Of a DNA stretch of 64,000 nucleotides, positions 11,500-23,703 are shown piece after piece. The DNA is from Vitis vinifera (taxonomy: Eukaryota > Streptophyta > Magnoliopsida > Vitales > Vitaceae), in the NCBI RefSeq assembly GCF_030704535.1, contig NC_081815.1:4288501-4352500 (forward strand), given 5' to 3'. The notes under the pieces are model-generated. The model saw only the letters and a list, made by a program, of their open reading frames with translations, was not told the origin of the DNA and did not search any database. The position numbers and the translations under genes are program-made. The stretch's first letter is position 1, and the number at the start of each line of letters is the position of its first letter.

Positions 11500-11871
11500 C
11501 AAGGTTTGCCATGCATCAAGGGAAGTGGTGGTGCGGGCAATAAGTGGTTGTAGTGAAACGGAGATAGCACCAAGGAGAGCACTAAAGATGAGACGATCCT
11601 GACGCTTCCAGGTTGTGTATGTCGGATTTGGGGATGCAACACCAGTGACGGTGATGGTGGGTGGTGGTGGAGTATCAGCGCCATCAATGAAGTGACGAAG
11701 ATCATAACCTTCAAGAAGAGATAGAATTTGAAGGCTCCATATGAGATAATTGGTGGATGACAATTTGGTGATATTAGAGAGATTGATTATAAGAAGGGGA
11801 TGTTGAGGATCATGAGAGTTTTTTATAGTGATAAGATCGTTGGTGGGAGAGAAGGATGCACTGGAAGCCAT
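11500..11871 (-). pseudogene. Copia gag N-terminal fragment
   Basis: From ATG at 11871 the frame reads as a typical Copia gag start: an N-terminal MASSASF segment, then LSSTNYLIWSLQI, a FIDG motif, a proline run, YTTWKRQDRLIFSALLGAIS and TSLDAWQTL. The homology ends abruptly near 11500, where the sequence joins the RNase H fragment. The gag zinc knuckle is absent. Confidence 0.85.
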
Positions 11872-11930
11872 TGAGGAGAAGGAAAAAAAAGGAAGAAAAT
11901 ACACCCAAAGAAGATTAGGCTCTAATACCA

Positions 11931-12143
11931 TGTTGAAGTAGAGAGAGGATTATTGAGAAACGATGACTTCACTTTTCCATTGATTAAAAATGAATATATA
12001 TATATATATATACACAAAACCTAAAATACAAAAATAGGAAACAATCCTAGAATTAGGAAATTACAACAAAAAATAGGAAGTTACAACTAATTACAAGAAT
12101 TTGAAAATAGTAAAAAAAATCTATTGTAATGAATTTTCTAATA
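11931..12143 (-). repeat. 5' LTR of the deleted Copia element
   Basis: Homologous to 10898-11101 over its full length, with a longer internal TA run (~11998-12011) and scattered substitutions. Confidence 0.9.
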
Positions 12144-12148
12144 ATATC

Positions 12149-13665
12149 TCACATCAGATAAGAGATAAAACTTTTAGTATTATATTAAGTGTGAACTTCT
12201 CTTAATTTTGTAAATGTGTTTTAAAGTCGTAAGGATCTATTTTGAGTTTGGGATCATCAACCCCATGTGTGGAGGTTGTTTAATCCCACAAGGGGTGTCT
12301 GTCTAGTGTTGGGAATGTTTGTCTCTCTGTTAACATTTGTGATATTTTATGTTAGAAAAAGGAAAAAGTTTATGGTGGTATATGAATATGGACTTCTCTT
12401 CATCTTATAAACGTGTTTTCCTTTCGGTCGAAAGTGGATAATATTTATACAGTTGAATGTGAATTATCCAAATTTTGTTTTCTATTTTATTTTAAAATAA
12501 AAAATAATATTAATTTTTATATAAAATACAATAACTTTTAGAGATATACATTAAAATGCTAATAAGTTTTTAAAATGATTTAAAAACTTAAGTTACTAAC
12601 TAAAAAAAATTACAAATTAAATTTTTAAAATTTTTAAAAAATACAAGTTAAGTCCATATCTTTTGTATAAGAGTATACATTAATTTTATTTCTATATACA
12701 AATTGTTATTATTATCTAATTTTAAAAATAAAAATAATAAATATTCAAACAAACACTATGTCCATAATTTTTGGCTTGTTTTGATTAAAGTTGGGTTGGC
12801 AAGAGTGGGCTCCATATTAAAAACCATTGTTTTAAATGCATATAAATACTTGTTTGTCCTTAATACACACAAGGATCGACTCAGATGTTGAAAAGGTCCG
12901 CATCACCCCTATGAACTGTATAATTTCTTGTTTCCTTTTTCAAGTTTGCAGTCATACTTGATGACAACTTGGCCTCGTAGTCCACATTTTAAAAACATTG
13001 TCTTCCACACATAAGTCATCCAGGCTGTAACATGGACCATAGGGAAGCTGATTTTTGGTTCTCTCTTTCGATATGTTTGAGTTAAAATTGAACTCTGCCA
13101 TTCTGTTCGGCTGGTTAGGTGGTGTCTCTATCTTACCTTGATTTCCACTTCATGTGAGAGAAAATTCAAACATGTCACATGAGTTTTTACCTAATGTGAG
13201 ATGTACAATGGATATGAGGACATGGGTGGTGTGGGGACCAAAGAAAAACAGCAATGCAACTTCATCAAGTCTTTCCCACATGTAATTTCCACTTAAAATC
13301 TAGCTAATTCGATTTAATGCTCATAGCCTAATTATTGATCTTATATAATCTAGAATAAATCAATCAACATCAATAGCCTACTAAACCAACTTTTAAAAGA
13401 CATCTAGGCCTTTTCTTCTTCTTATGTCTAGAAAATTGAGATATAATGGTGTATACATAAAGTTTCTAATTGGGAGGAAATCAAAGTTATTCAAATAGTC
13501 CAATATTTTATTTCTTTAAATTAATTATAAAATTACATAGGGTTTAGGTTGTGTGTTACACCATGTCTTCATGTCATTTTCAATCTTATTTTCTTAATTT
13601 TTTTTCATAAAAAAAAAATGACAATTTAAGAGGCCTTCATGTATATTAAGTTGAACTTTTCTATT
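12149..13665. other. Intergenic DNA with a dispersed repeat
   Basis: Bases ~12180-12470 carry phrases such as GTGTTTTAAAGTCGTAAGGA, a CCCCA..GTGTGGAGGTTG segment and a CCACAAGGGG segment. They resemble the repeated block at 53.1-53.95 kb, so this is a shared dispersed repeat. No gene is seen in the rest; the TA-rich stretch 12.5-12.8 kb is featureless. Confidence 0.5.
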
Positions 13666-13961
13666 TTAGGCCGCTTGAAACCAACAATCATCATAAATTT
13701 GATTATGCTTATTTTTGGATGGACTAAGGGTTAAATGGTATTAAAAGTTTTCGAGTTGAATTAAGAACTAATGGCTCCTCCGGTAACATCATTTTTAGTG
13801 CATATATGAAGGTATAAGTTATTTAATTGCACGCCCACATACACACACATATGGACATTAGTAATTCAATTCGAAAACTTTTCATACCATTTTAACCCTC
13901 AGTCCATCCAAAGATAAACATGACCAAAATTTCAATGATTAATGGTTTCAAGCCGCCTGAA
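13666..13961. repeat. Foldback repeat: ~100-bp inverted arms around a ~90-bp spacer
   Basis: The left arm 13666-13768 and right arm 13857-13961 are reverse complements with modest divergence. Both contain the phrases CCGCTTGAAACCA (or its variant), GGATGGACT.AGGGTTAAA and AAGTTTTCGA.TTGAATTA. The transcript would fold into a long hairpin. No ORF is present. It may be a foldback transposon or a repeat inserted twice head to head. Confidence 0.85.
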
Positions 13962-13998
13962 AAAGAAAATTATATCTTTTGTGTATATATATATATAT

Positions 13999-14074
13999 TG
14001 AAACCAATAGTGACGGGAAATTTGGTCAAACTTATCTTTGAATGGATTAAGGGTTAAGTAGATATGAAAAATTC
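13999..14074 (+). repeat. Third, partial copy of the foldback arm
   Basis: TGAAACCAATAGTG and AATGGATTAAGGGTTAA match the left arm at 13676 and 13720 in direct orientation. The copy is more diverged than the two arms are from each other. Confidence 0.65.
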
Positions 14075-16299
14075 TATATATATAAAAAGTTTTATATTTA
14101 TATTGATGGATCGTGGTCCATAGATGAGGATTAAAATTCCACAAAAGGACAAACAACAATACAAGTATTAGATTTAGATGGCTTGTATGTTTTTTCCCAC
14201 TCATTGAATAATGAGTTGCCTTAGAGTTTGGCTTGTAACCTAATCTAAGACCAATCTAATTGTTATTTTATTAGACTATAGTGTTATGATATTTTTAAAA
14301 TTAATCCAACTCGCCTGTGTTGATTTGGGCTAACCTTTTATGAATCGAGGTTATCCTCAATTCTAATAGATTGGATCTCACCTCCATCCACAAATAACAT
14401 TGTATACAAATATTATAAATTCAAGGAGAAATTACATTCATGCCCATTGGGATGACCTATAATTATAGTTGTCTAATATAAAGTCAATACCATGGTTAGA
14501 TTTTATCCTCTAATCCCCCGTTCACAAAAACATGTAAGGTTAATAATACCCTTTCATATTAATTAAAAATCCAAATATCATCTATGAAAAAACTAACCTT
14601 TTTTCTAATATATATATATATATATATTTAATAAATAATAACCACTAATGAATATAACCAAAAACAACAACAAATAATCTAACAACAATAATTAGGGTGC
14701 AAAAATCCAAATAATGAAAGAATAAACCTGTTGCCAAAAAAATCTATTCGTTTTCACCCAAAAAGATATGTGATAAAATTACATTTTTTTATTTATTATC
14801 ATATATTAATCAAAAGTTATGAAAATATATCAAATATATAAAATCTCTTGAGAAATTGCAAAGTTGGAAATTATTTATGTAATTTTTAATTATATTGTAT
14901 AATTAAAAGTTAAACATAACAAAATTATATAATCAAAAGTTGTATAATAAATATTTCATAACCTAAAATTATATACAAATTTATGTATTTTGTTACAACA
15001 AAATAATTGATAGTTATAAGCTAAAAAAACGATCACTTCTCAATTTCACAATAAAAATATAGAAAAATATTAAATCATTGAAATTTTATTAGCAAATACT
15101 ATTTACTTAACGATGTATCCTTACATAATCGTGTTAAAACTTTAATACTTCTTCCTCTGTGAGAAAACTTTTCTTTTTTTGGAATAATCTAAGGAATGAT
15201 ATGACCACTAAACTTCTTAAAGCACCTTATAATTTGATTTACTTGAAATATAAGATTTCAAATATATGACTATAACTTAAATTTATTTAAAATTAGTTTA
15301 CAATTAAAGCTACGAGGAGAAAAAGTCATGAAAGAAAAGACATTTACTGTTTTTCATATCTCCAACATGTTCATATAGCACCTCGAAAGCGTTGTTTTGC
15401 CAAATATTCTAAATTAATTTCATGTTTTCATGTGTTGAACAAAATAACGAATTTATACAATTAAAAAAAAAATCAATTTCGTTCTACTAGTTTGAGTCAT
15501 TGCTTAAGCATGTCATATTGTGTCTTGTCTCCCTATCTTTATTATTATTTGAAAACCATTATATAATATATAATTTAATAAATAATTCATTATATTTTAT
15601 TATTAATATTTATGATTAAAATATTTAAAATTTATAAGCAAAAAATATTATATTATATAATTAAATATACAAAATAATTTATTTATTCTATATATAAATA
15701 TATATAGTAATAATGTTATGTTTACAATTTATACTTTTTTTAAAACTATAAATTTAATTTTTTTTAATCAAATTTTTTATTCTACAATATGAGTAATATA
15801 AAAAATAAAAATAAAAATGAGGAAAATGAATAAGAAAGCAAATTTAAGATTCATAACAAATGTATATCTTATATCTCAACTTAGGATTATTATATCTCAT
15901 GTAGAAAGGATGAAATCTCTGATCACATAGTATATTATATCTGACAAACCAAACATGCCCTTGATATCAACCCTAACACACTTCCTGATCACGCGGCCCC
16001 CTAACCATTGTTAAGGCCTGAGGGGCCTGTTGTTCTTTTATTCTGATCTCAAACACGATCCATAACATTGAGCCCAGCCCTGTTTTCACATTGGACATGC
16101 CTTTACGGGTCGGAAAATTTCCTCGATTTGACTATTTTACCCACATTTATCACGGTAATAATACAAAACCAATGGTGTCCATTTCTCAATTGTAGAGGAC
16201 AAATACGTCTTCTTATAGAGGTAGTCCAGAACTTCCTGCTCCGGTCAAGGGTTCCGTCGATATTCTCTCTCAAATTTTCCCGCAAAAATTCGAGAGAAA
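14075..16299. other. AT-rich intergenic DNA and MED17 promoter
   Basis: No ORF, tRNA or clear transposon was recognised. AT content is very high between 14.6 and 15.8 kb. The last ~250 bases are less AT-rich and presumably hold the MED17 promoter and 5'UTR. Confidence 0.5.
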
Positions 16300-19200
16300 A
16301 TGGATGGGAAAATGGAAATCTCTCTAGACAAGCTCCCAATCAAACGCTTGGACGCCATTGAAGAAAATGGTGCCGAACGGTTCCCTACGTACGATTCCTC
16401 TTTTCTCTTTCCTTGGGTTTAATTTCTCCTTAGGTTTAATTTCATTTTCGTTTAGTTGTATTAGAAGTGTAGGAAAAGCGTATAAAGGGAGACATTTCCA
16501 GTCTCTTTAACTAAACTAAGTCTAATACGACAATTTGGTTTACTTGAAAACGGTTTTTCTAGGAAAACAAGCAGGGTGTGAGTTTGATTTTGACTGTAGG
16601 ATCTGTTTATACAGTGATGTAGGTTACGACGACAAGCGGGTGTCACTAATTCGGCGAATTGACTTCGCATGGGCTGTGGAGAAGGACACGAAGAAGCAGA
16701 AGAAGGCGTCGAAGGAGGAGGCAACGCCATGGCCGTGGCAGAGCCTGGTGGAGAATTTGCGGTTGGCTCATCAAGAGCTTTCTGTCATAATTGATCTGAT
16801 CAGCACTGTGCGTTAATCTTATTCACATCTATGATTGTTGTTCCGTTATATATTTTGGTTTTCTGTATGAATTCTCATGAATTTAGGGTTTTGGATTAAT
16901 GTTGTCTGGAAGTTAAAGAATTGATGCTCTATTTGCTTGTGGTTGAAAATGTCGGAAAACATAGAAATTGAGAATCTGAATCCTGGGGTTTTCATTGTTT
17001 GGATGCAGAGGAAATTAAAACCTTGGTTTCTGAGTTTATTTGCAACCAAATTTAGATTTAGCGTTTGACTTTCACTATCTAACACCTAGCAACCATTTTA
17101 AGTGTTTGAGAACTTCAGATATATGGTTTGTGTGGTTGCTTTTTGTGATTTATCATAATAATGTTCACTTCCTCTTTAGGAAATACCCTTCAGAGTTGCA
17201 AAAAAAAGTTCTAGAAACTGGTGAAGGAATGAGTAGAATCAACAGTATTTATTTGGTTTTCAATTTCTGGCTTTATAGGTTGAAGCTAATGATGCAGTAA
17301 CAGTGGCTAGCATGACGAGGCCAAAGCCATTACCCAATGAAGTTCTTTCTGACCTTGGCGTGTCTGCTGCAACCAAGCTACAATGCTTCAGGGTACTGCT
17401 TTTCTTGTGTAATAATAGTGATCCCTTCCATTTTTACAATTCACAATACGTTGTAGTTGCTATTTAGTATGCCGGTTACAGAGGAAGGTGACCTCAAATC
17501 TGAAGCGTCCACAATTTTGTTGTACGAAATGAAAGCTGGAAAGCTGCATTCTTGTTTTGAATGTCTGTTATAGAATTTTTTTGAAGCTTTTCTTAAATGT
17601 TGCTTGCTTCTGATTGCAGCATCTTAGTAAATATTTCAAGCAGTCCGCCAAAGCTTTGGAACAGCAGATTGCTAGGGAAGCGAGATTCTACGGTGCTCTC
17701 ATCAGGTGAGCATGCCTTGTATACCTTTAAAGCATTGAATACTCCACATTAGTTGGATTAGAATTTTAAAAACATAGGATACAGTCAATATAGTTCCTTT
17801 TTTGTTTTTATCTCGTAGTTGTATAGTTTAAGGATATAGCAGTCTTGTTAAAGGCAAAAGGCAATGTCAATATGATAGGGTCTTATTTTGCCCAAGACGA
17901 GAGACAAAAAACAAGGTGATAATCTGAGCAAAGTGAGGAAATAGAGAGTATATCTGTATATGTACTAAGAAGAATATAATTTCATCTTCACCATCACTAA
18001 AAATTGTTATCCAAGAATCAGCACCAATAAACTTCCACTTCTTAGGTTCTCTAGTGGAATCAACAATACAATGACGAATAATTGATCAAAACATTGAATA
18101 TTACCTTCCACATCATACAAATCGTTAAGCTTGTTCGCACTAAAAATAAATAAATAAAATAAAACAAAAAATCATCTTATACATTCTATATTGTAATTTA
18201 CCCCCTGCTAGTTTGCTTTTAGACTTGTAACTTCCAATTCTTTATTTCTTTAAGATTTTTAGGCATAACATTTTTAAAACATGTATCCAACTCAGTGATA
18301 TATATTAATATCATATATCAGAAGTATCCATGTTAATGCACTGATTATTTAAGAATAATTCCATCACCTCAGTTTCAAAAAGGCACTCTCCCCATCACCT
18401 CAGTGCCTTGGCTCAGGTGATTGCCTACTGGTAGCCTCTTTGAAGACACTACACCTGGTTACCAAAGTGATTACCCTTTGCTTCACCTTGCCTAGTGAGA
18501 TAGGCAATTATAGCAATTGCCTTTGATAACTGTAATATATGGGTTTCAGTGCTTAAATAGACTTTGTGCTCCTTGTTTATGTACAACAACAGTGACTATG
18601 ATTTCAAGGAATGAAGAAAAAAATGGAATGGTGGATCTTCATACAGTTCTTAATTCATTCATTCCATAAATAAGCTAAAGAAGAGAATAAATATGACAAT
18701 GATATCTCATAAGCATACTTACAACATTGCTTCTACTCTATTTACTGACAATCGGATAGATTGCAGCAAAACTGGAAAGTTAAGCGGCAACGTGTGGCTG
18801 CTTCTGCTCCTGGGAATGAAGGTTTCTCTATTGATCTCTTCAGCAATTCATTACATGATCCAGTAGCTGTATTTCGCCCATCTTCTTTATCTACAGTTCG
18901 TGTTGACCATGATTCTGCTGGCATGCTGGCTGTCCATTTACCTCCAAATTCATGTCGCGCTCTTCATTTTGGGTTTCTTGGTGGACATTTGGGTAATATT
19001 CCAAAGGAGCCTAGTAAAACAAAAACTTATGGTCCAGATGAGCTTCCTTCTAAGGAAATTAAGAAACCTTTGAGTGATAATGAGTGTGTTAAAGAAACCC
19101 ATTCAGTTCTCCGCGAAGGTCATCAGGCAATCTTTGATGAGCAGGTAGGTTGTTCTTTTTCACTTTAATTTGTTGTCCCCTTCATGCTTCTTTGAACCTT

Positions 19201-21659
19201 TATTTAGCTCTTTTGGTTCATCTCATCCAGGTTTTTGATTTAGTGAATCGCGAAGCATTCAACTCATCATCAGGAGTCAATGTGACTGGAATACGTGAAA
19301 ACTATTTACAACTGAACATAGGTCAAGGAGCCTCTGTTTTCATGTCACTTGTGCCATCTGGACAAGATGAGAAAACAGCTGATGGCATGGGAATGCAGAA
19401 TCTTGAAAGTGCCATTTTACCCATGGACACATTTGATGGGGTAAAATTATCAGATGGAAAACATGATAATGATAAAAAGAAGTCAGGGTTTCCCAATCGC
19501 ATTAGTAGTGAAATATATCTGAAGCAACTCTTTCATGAGCATGTATTTGTTAGAGCAAAGGATAAACACATTTCTGCTGGCAGGACTCAGCCTTCCAGTC
19601 AGCCAGCAAAGGATGGCTTTGGTCTTCTGGGTCATTTTTGCATGTCTTTAGCTCATAGAATCTTTTCAAGCAAAGTTCTTATGGAGTTGGAAAATCTGGT
19701 ACCAATCTGATTCTTATTATTTGTTAAGCAGAAAGCAAATGAAAATTATTATTATTTGTTTATATGTGGTTTTTCTCTCTCTTAAAATGATTTTTCTGGT
19801 GTTCTAGGTTTCCAGAGTTCCATATCTTCATTTGTTATCCCATCCCACTTGGCATTCTAGGACATCTTCATGGACACTCTTAATGAAGGTTCCTGAGTCC
19901 AGTTTTCATCCAGGCTGCCAAACCCGGACATCAGACATTCACAATGTTAAGAATATTATCAAGACACATTTTCGGACTAAGGTGGTGATAAACGATGATT
20001 GTATCAATGTCGAGGGAGATGGTGCTCCTAATGTTGTTGGCCTGTTCAAAGGGAGTTCTGAGGACGTGTGTTCCATGAACAGATATGACTGTGACTTGGC
20101 AGATATTCCTGTGATACTTTTGCAGCAGGTATTTCTCTATCTTTAGGATTTCTGAAAGGTGTTCAATGTGTTAGGTTTATGTTTCTTTTTCATTTTTGAT
20201 AGTTGACATTTTTTTTCTCCGTTTTTTTCCCTCTCTGCTGGGAGTAAAAACATGGAAGCTCCCACATCTCAACCTGAATCCTTTGTCACTTGAGCCAGGC
20301 TTCAAAGGCATGTCACATTTATGAATCTTCTTGGACGATTAAATTGGTGCAGCTTGTTAATGAAGAAATAAAATTGAAGAATAAAAATTTGCTGCTTTTC
20401 CTTTAGATAGGAAAATGAAAAGTAAAAAAAAGATTAAAAAAAGGAAGGCACAACAATTTCTGTATATACTTAACTTTGCTTTGGGAAGATTCTTTCAATA
20501 TGGGGTAGCTCTTGTAACTAGCAGGACCGTCTCTTTCTCCAGTTGTAAACGTCTAATGGATTACAATACTTGATTGTTTTTGCTTATACACATTAGGAAG
20601 TTTGGTTTATGATTTAGAACATAAAAGCATGAAAAGAAGCTGGGTTGAAAGTAGGATGTGAATGCCTGTCTGAGGATTGTATCTTTGGAGTTTGCTTGTT
20701 TACTTGCAAACCATCTGAAGGTGGGAATTGAAGAGAAAATAAATTAAATAAGAAAAGAGAAAGGAAAAGAAAGGTAACAACTTCTGTTCTTTGTTTTTCA
20801 AAAGGAAAATAATGTACAAAATATGCTTCCTGATATCAAAGGCAGCATGGTAAAGTAAGAACTTTCCATCTTTTAGTGAAAAGAGGAGATTGAAGCAAGA
20901 TGGCTGGCTAGTAAAATGTCAACTTAGATTTATTGAAGACATCAATTAGTTCTGGTTCTTCAATCTGGTGGAGGTGTGGTATTGAAAATGGGGAAGGAGA
21001 GAGGTGCCATGACAAAGGGGAGAGTAAAAACCAACTTGAGATGGGGACTGTCTGTCAGTTTGTAGTCTTATGATAGTTGTGAAGCCTTTAGAAGGAAATA
21101 CTGATAATGCAAATTTTAGTGCTTTTTATGTTAGTAGGGATTTTATAATTTTTTTATCTGTATCACTAAGCATCAATGTTTTCAGTCTTTCTTTCCAAGA
21201 GCAATGAAGTTGGATCACACCACCTCATCTGACATACTAGTTTTGGAGTAGCAAGAGAGCACATCCATGGGTTGTGCCCACAGCCACATTTGATTCATTC
21301 ATAACTGAATTTATTATGGTCTTCTGCAACAGGTTGCAAGTCAAGTTATCCGCTGGCTTCATGAGGAAGCTCTTAAGGTGGGAATAAAGGCAAATCGGGA
21401 CTTTTTATGCTTGTCCTTTGAGATGGACCAGGGTGAAATGCTCAGCCTGGTGGCTCATGTGAACCCAGATGATCCCCAAGGATGCATTTCTTGGTGGCTG
21501 GTAATGGATGATGGGTTCTCAGAGGACCTCAAATTTCACACAGATGCCCCTGATGGTGGGTCTGAATATAGGAAATTCTTGGGTCATTTGTCTTTGGAAG
21601 TTTTGTACTCAACACTGATGGACTTGGTTAGCTTGTGCAACGGTGGAGGGAGGCATTGA
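16300..21659 (+). CDS. MED17: Mediator of RNA polymerase II transcription subunit 17
   Basis: Eight exons: 16300-16388, 16615-16807, 17279-17392, 17620-17705, 18760-19144, 19231-19698, 19808-20128 and 21333-21659. They splice to 660 residues, against about 653 in Arabidopsis. The start gives MDGKMEISLDKLPIKRLDAI, the conserved plant N-terminus; further landmarks are YDDKRVSLIRRIDFAW, RPKPLPNE, KRQRVAA, RVDHDSAGML, IGQGASVFMS, HPTWHSRTSSWT, GCISWWLVM and the terminal LGHLSLEVLYS. All junctions are GT-AG and keep frame. MED17 is a core head-module subunit that joins Mediator to RNA polymerase II in the nucleus; in plants it is also needed for small-RNA and DNA-damage responses. Exon 2 ends before GTGCGT, a slightly unusual donor. 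Intron 4 (~1.05 kb) carries MITE-like sequence and intron 7 is ~1.2 kb. Identification is firm. Confidence 0.97.
17848..18528. mobile_element. Possible MITE inside MED17 intron 4
   Basis: The left edge GTTAAAGGCAAAAGGCAA and the complement of the right edge GTTATCAAAGGCAATTGC look like degenerate terminal inverted repeats. Bases ~18.36-18.53 kb contain repeated CATCACCTCAGTG / AGGCAATT phrases. No coding potential. Boundaries are uncertain. Confidence 0.33.
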
Positions 21660-23343
21660 TTTTGGATTTTGCTTATGTTCCTTGCTGCATCAAAGGAGAA
21701 AGCTACAGGTGGGTTTTCTTTAAATCAACCACATTATATCCATCAGTGGCAAAATTTTGTAATTCTTAAAAGCAATGCCTTTCTTTTGTCGTTAATTTGG
21801 ACTTTGTTTCCCAATTGACACATGTATGTTACCAGTAGCCACAATGGATGAAGCCTGAAGAGAACTAACATCTTGGAGCTTATAAGAAATTTTAATTAAT
21901 CAGACTGGTGCTGTAGCAAAAGAGAAAATGAATTACTTACCAAACTAACATGTTCGTATGGATTTTTGGCTTCAGTATCATAACACAGATTCATATATCT
22001 TACATATGTATATATGCTTAAAAGTCCTATTTAAAAATATTTTCTGATTTGCTTGTCTGTCTTATTTAAGGAAAAATAAAATAAATTTGGCAACTATAAT
22101 ATATATATTATGACTGTTATTGGCAGCAGGAATCTTATTCTGAAATTAAAAGTTAGTTTTGATTCTGTCGTAGTGGTTACTGGTTGGGTTGTATTCCATA
22201 TGTTTGAGCTGAGTTATTTTACCAATGGACTGGTCCCAATTTGCGATTCATGTTGTACATACATTATTGATCTGACCTATTTTAGTGGATGATAAGGGAC
22301 TGGGACTGTGACTGCCACTCAAATTGTATAAATCATGTTTCATGTCATATATTTGTCATTTCAGTATTGTGATACAGTGCAACAGTTGGATTTTGATGAA
22401 AAATCAATTATTATATGGTTCTGATGAAATGAATTTGTCAACATCTAGTCCAAATAAACAATCCAACAAAGGTGAGGTTGTCATAACAACGTTTTTGTAG
22501 AACTGCTCTCTTATGTCACCCTTCCCCATTGTACCTCAGTTTTCCTGTGAGTCCAATTTTGACTTTTTCTTAGCCATCCCTTGGTAGTGAGATGTTGGAC
22601 AGAGTTCATGGCATTAATAGTTATCATATGCTAAAAGGCACATTGAAAGACGCTTATTTCTTCATATGATTTCTTGATTGACCTATAAGAATGAGATAGA
22701 CCCTTGTCTTTAAAATAATTTTGCTTCACAATGGAGCTAACAGTGATCAACAACATTTGAAGGATGCTAGATTCATCTCCCGCTAGCCACTGGTATCGTC
22801 TCATATGCAACAACCACTGAACCACTGCTGCAGGAAAATGATAGCAGAAAACAGCAGGCCCCCACAAGGACTGATGACATCCCAAGTAGTTGAGTAAAGT
22901 AGTTGGGTAAAAATCTGCACATGTAACTGTGAAGATCATGGACATGGGAGTAATCTGATTAAAGTAGTTGGATATAGGAAAAATGAGAAAGAGTTTGGTC
23001 GCTTTGAGTTTATGAACATATTGAGCAGGATGTGAGGGAAAAGGAAAGTATCAATCACCAACCCAGCATAAGATTCCCAAGTCCCACCCAAGGGAATGTT
23101 GCTGGTAATTCATAAGCTAAGAAAAAGCCGTTTTGTGCTTACCCCAGTTCAGAAACCAAGTAATTAAGAAGCCATCCGCATATAATGGTAAAGACACATA
23201 CAGAGAATTCCTCTCAGCGGCCCACAAGTCGCAACCACTTTTTGTTTACATCACCTAATCTAGCTGACCATGTGTGCAGGAGAAGACGGAATTGTAACTG
23301 GAAAATTACCCTCACAAACAGATTGCCCACTTTTAAACTTATT
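21660..23343. other. MED17 3' region and intergenic DNA
   Basis: The first few hundred bases should be the MED17 3'UTR. No gene could be recognised in the remainder; minus-strand frame 22631-22945 has no family resemblance. Confidence 0.45.
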
Positions 23344-23703
23344 TTACTGGCTATGACTTCCCAAGAGGAAGGCATTAAAGTCTAGAACAAGAGGGATCGC
23401 GTAAAGGAGAGTGATTAGGAGCATGATTAGTGAGATGGAAGGAAGCACATTGGGTTGCTTTTTCAAAGGAAAAGGTTGCAGGTTCAGAACGACAAATGCA
23501 AGGGTGTTAGATATCAGAACCATGATCCTCCAAATAGACTTCCTTGCTTCAACCACGGCAAATGCAGTTGAAGACAAGTCCAGACGTGGGAAGTCAAGAA
23601 GGTCAGATTTGGCCCGTGTGGCTTTCAATGCTTCCCCTTGATATATATACCTTTCATTCTTGGAGGTTAATGGAGGGAACTGAGGATTCACAAAGAACCT
23701 CAC
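23344..23703 (-). pseudogene. Unassigned reading frame, possibly a decayed membrane-protein (PGG-like) fragment
   Basis: A 119-codon frame contains two hydrophobic segments, RIMVLISNTLAFVVLN (near residues 59-74) and SISLIMLLITLLYAIPLVLD (near 90-109), separated by FPLKKQP. The order SNTLAF...FPLK...hydrophobic helix recalls the end of PGG-domain/ankyrin membrane proteins, but no PGG motif, ankyrin repeats or convincing upstream exons are visible, and the adjoining sequence (23.7-24.1 kb) is interrupted. It may be a chance ORF. No function is proposed. Confidence 0.28.

Larger units (their letters stand above)
10893..12148 (-). mobile_element. Internally deleted Ty1/Copia LTR retrotransposon with 5-bp TSD
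   Basis: Two LTRs (10898-11101 and 11931-12143) face the same way and are bounded by the direct repeat ATATC at 10893-10897 and 12144-12148. Read on the minus strand, the 5' LTR (right copy) ends TTCAACA and is followed directly by TGGTATTAGAGCC, a primer-binding site for initiator methionine tRNA. The 3' LTR is preceded by a purine tract GTGGGGGGCA. Inside, the gag N-terminus is joined to the end of RNase H; protease, integrase and reverse transcriptase are gone. The element can no longer encode its own mobility. LTRs differ at many sites and by small indels, so the insertion is not recent. Confidence 0.92.

Noticed and set aside
11180-11931. Reading the minus-strand ORFs at 11.1-11.9 kb as cellular genes
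   Set aside because: They are gag and RNase H fragments between two LTRs with PBS and PPT.
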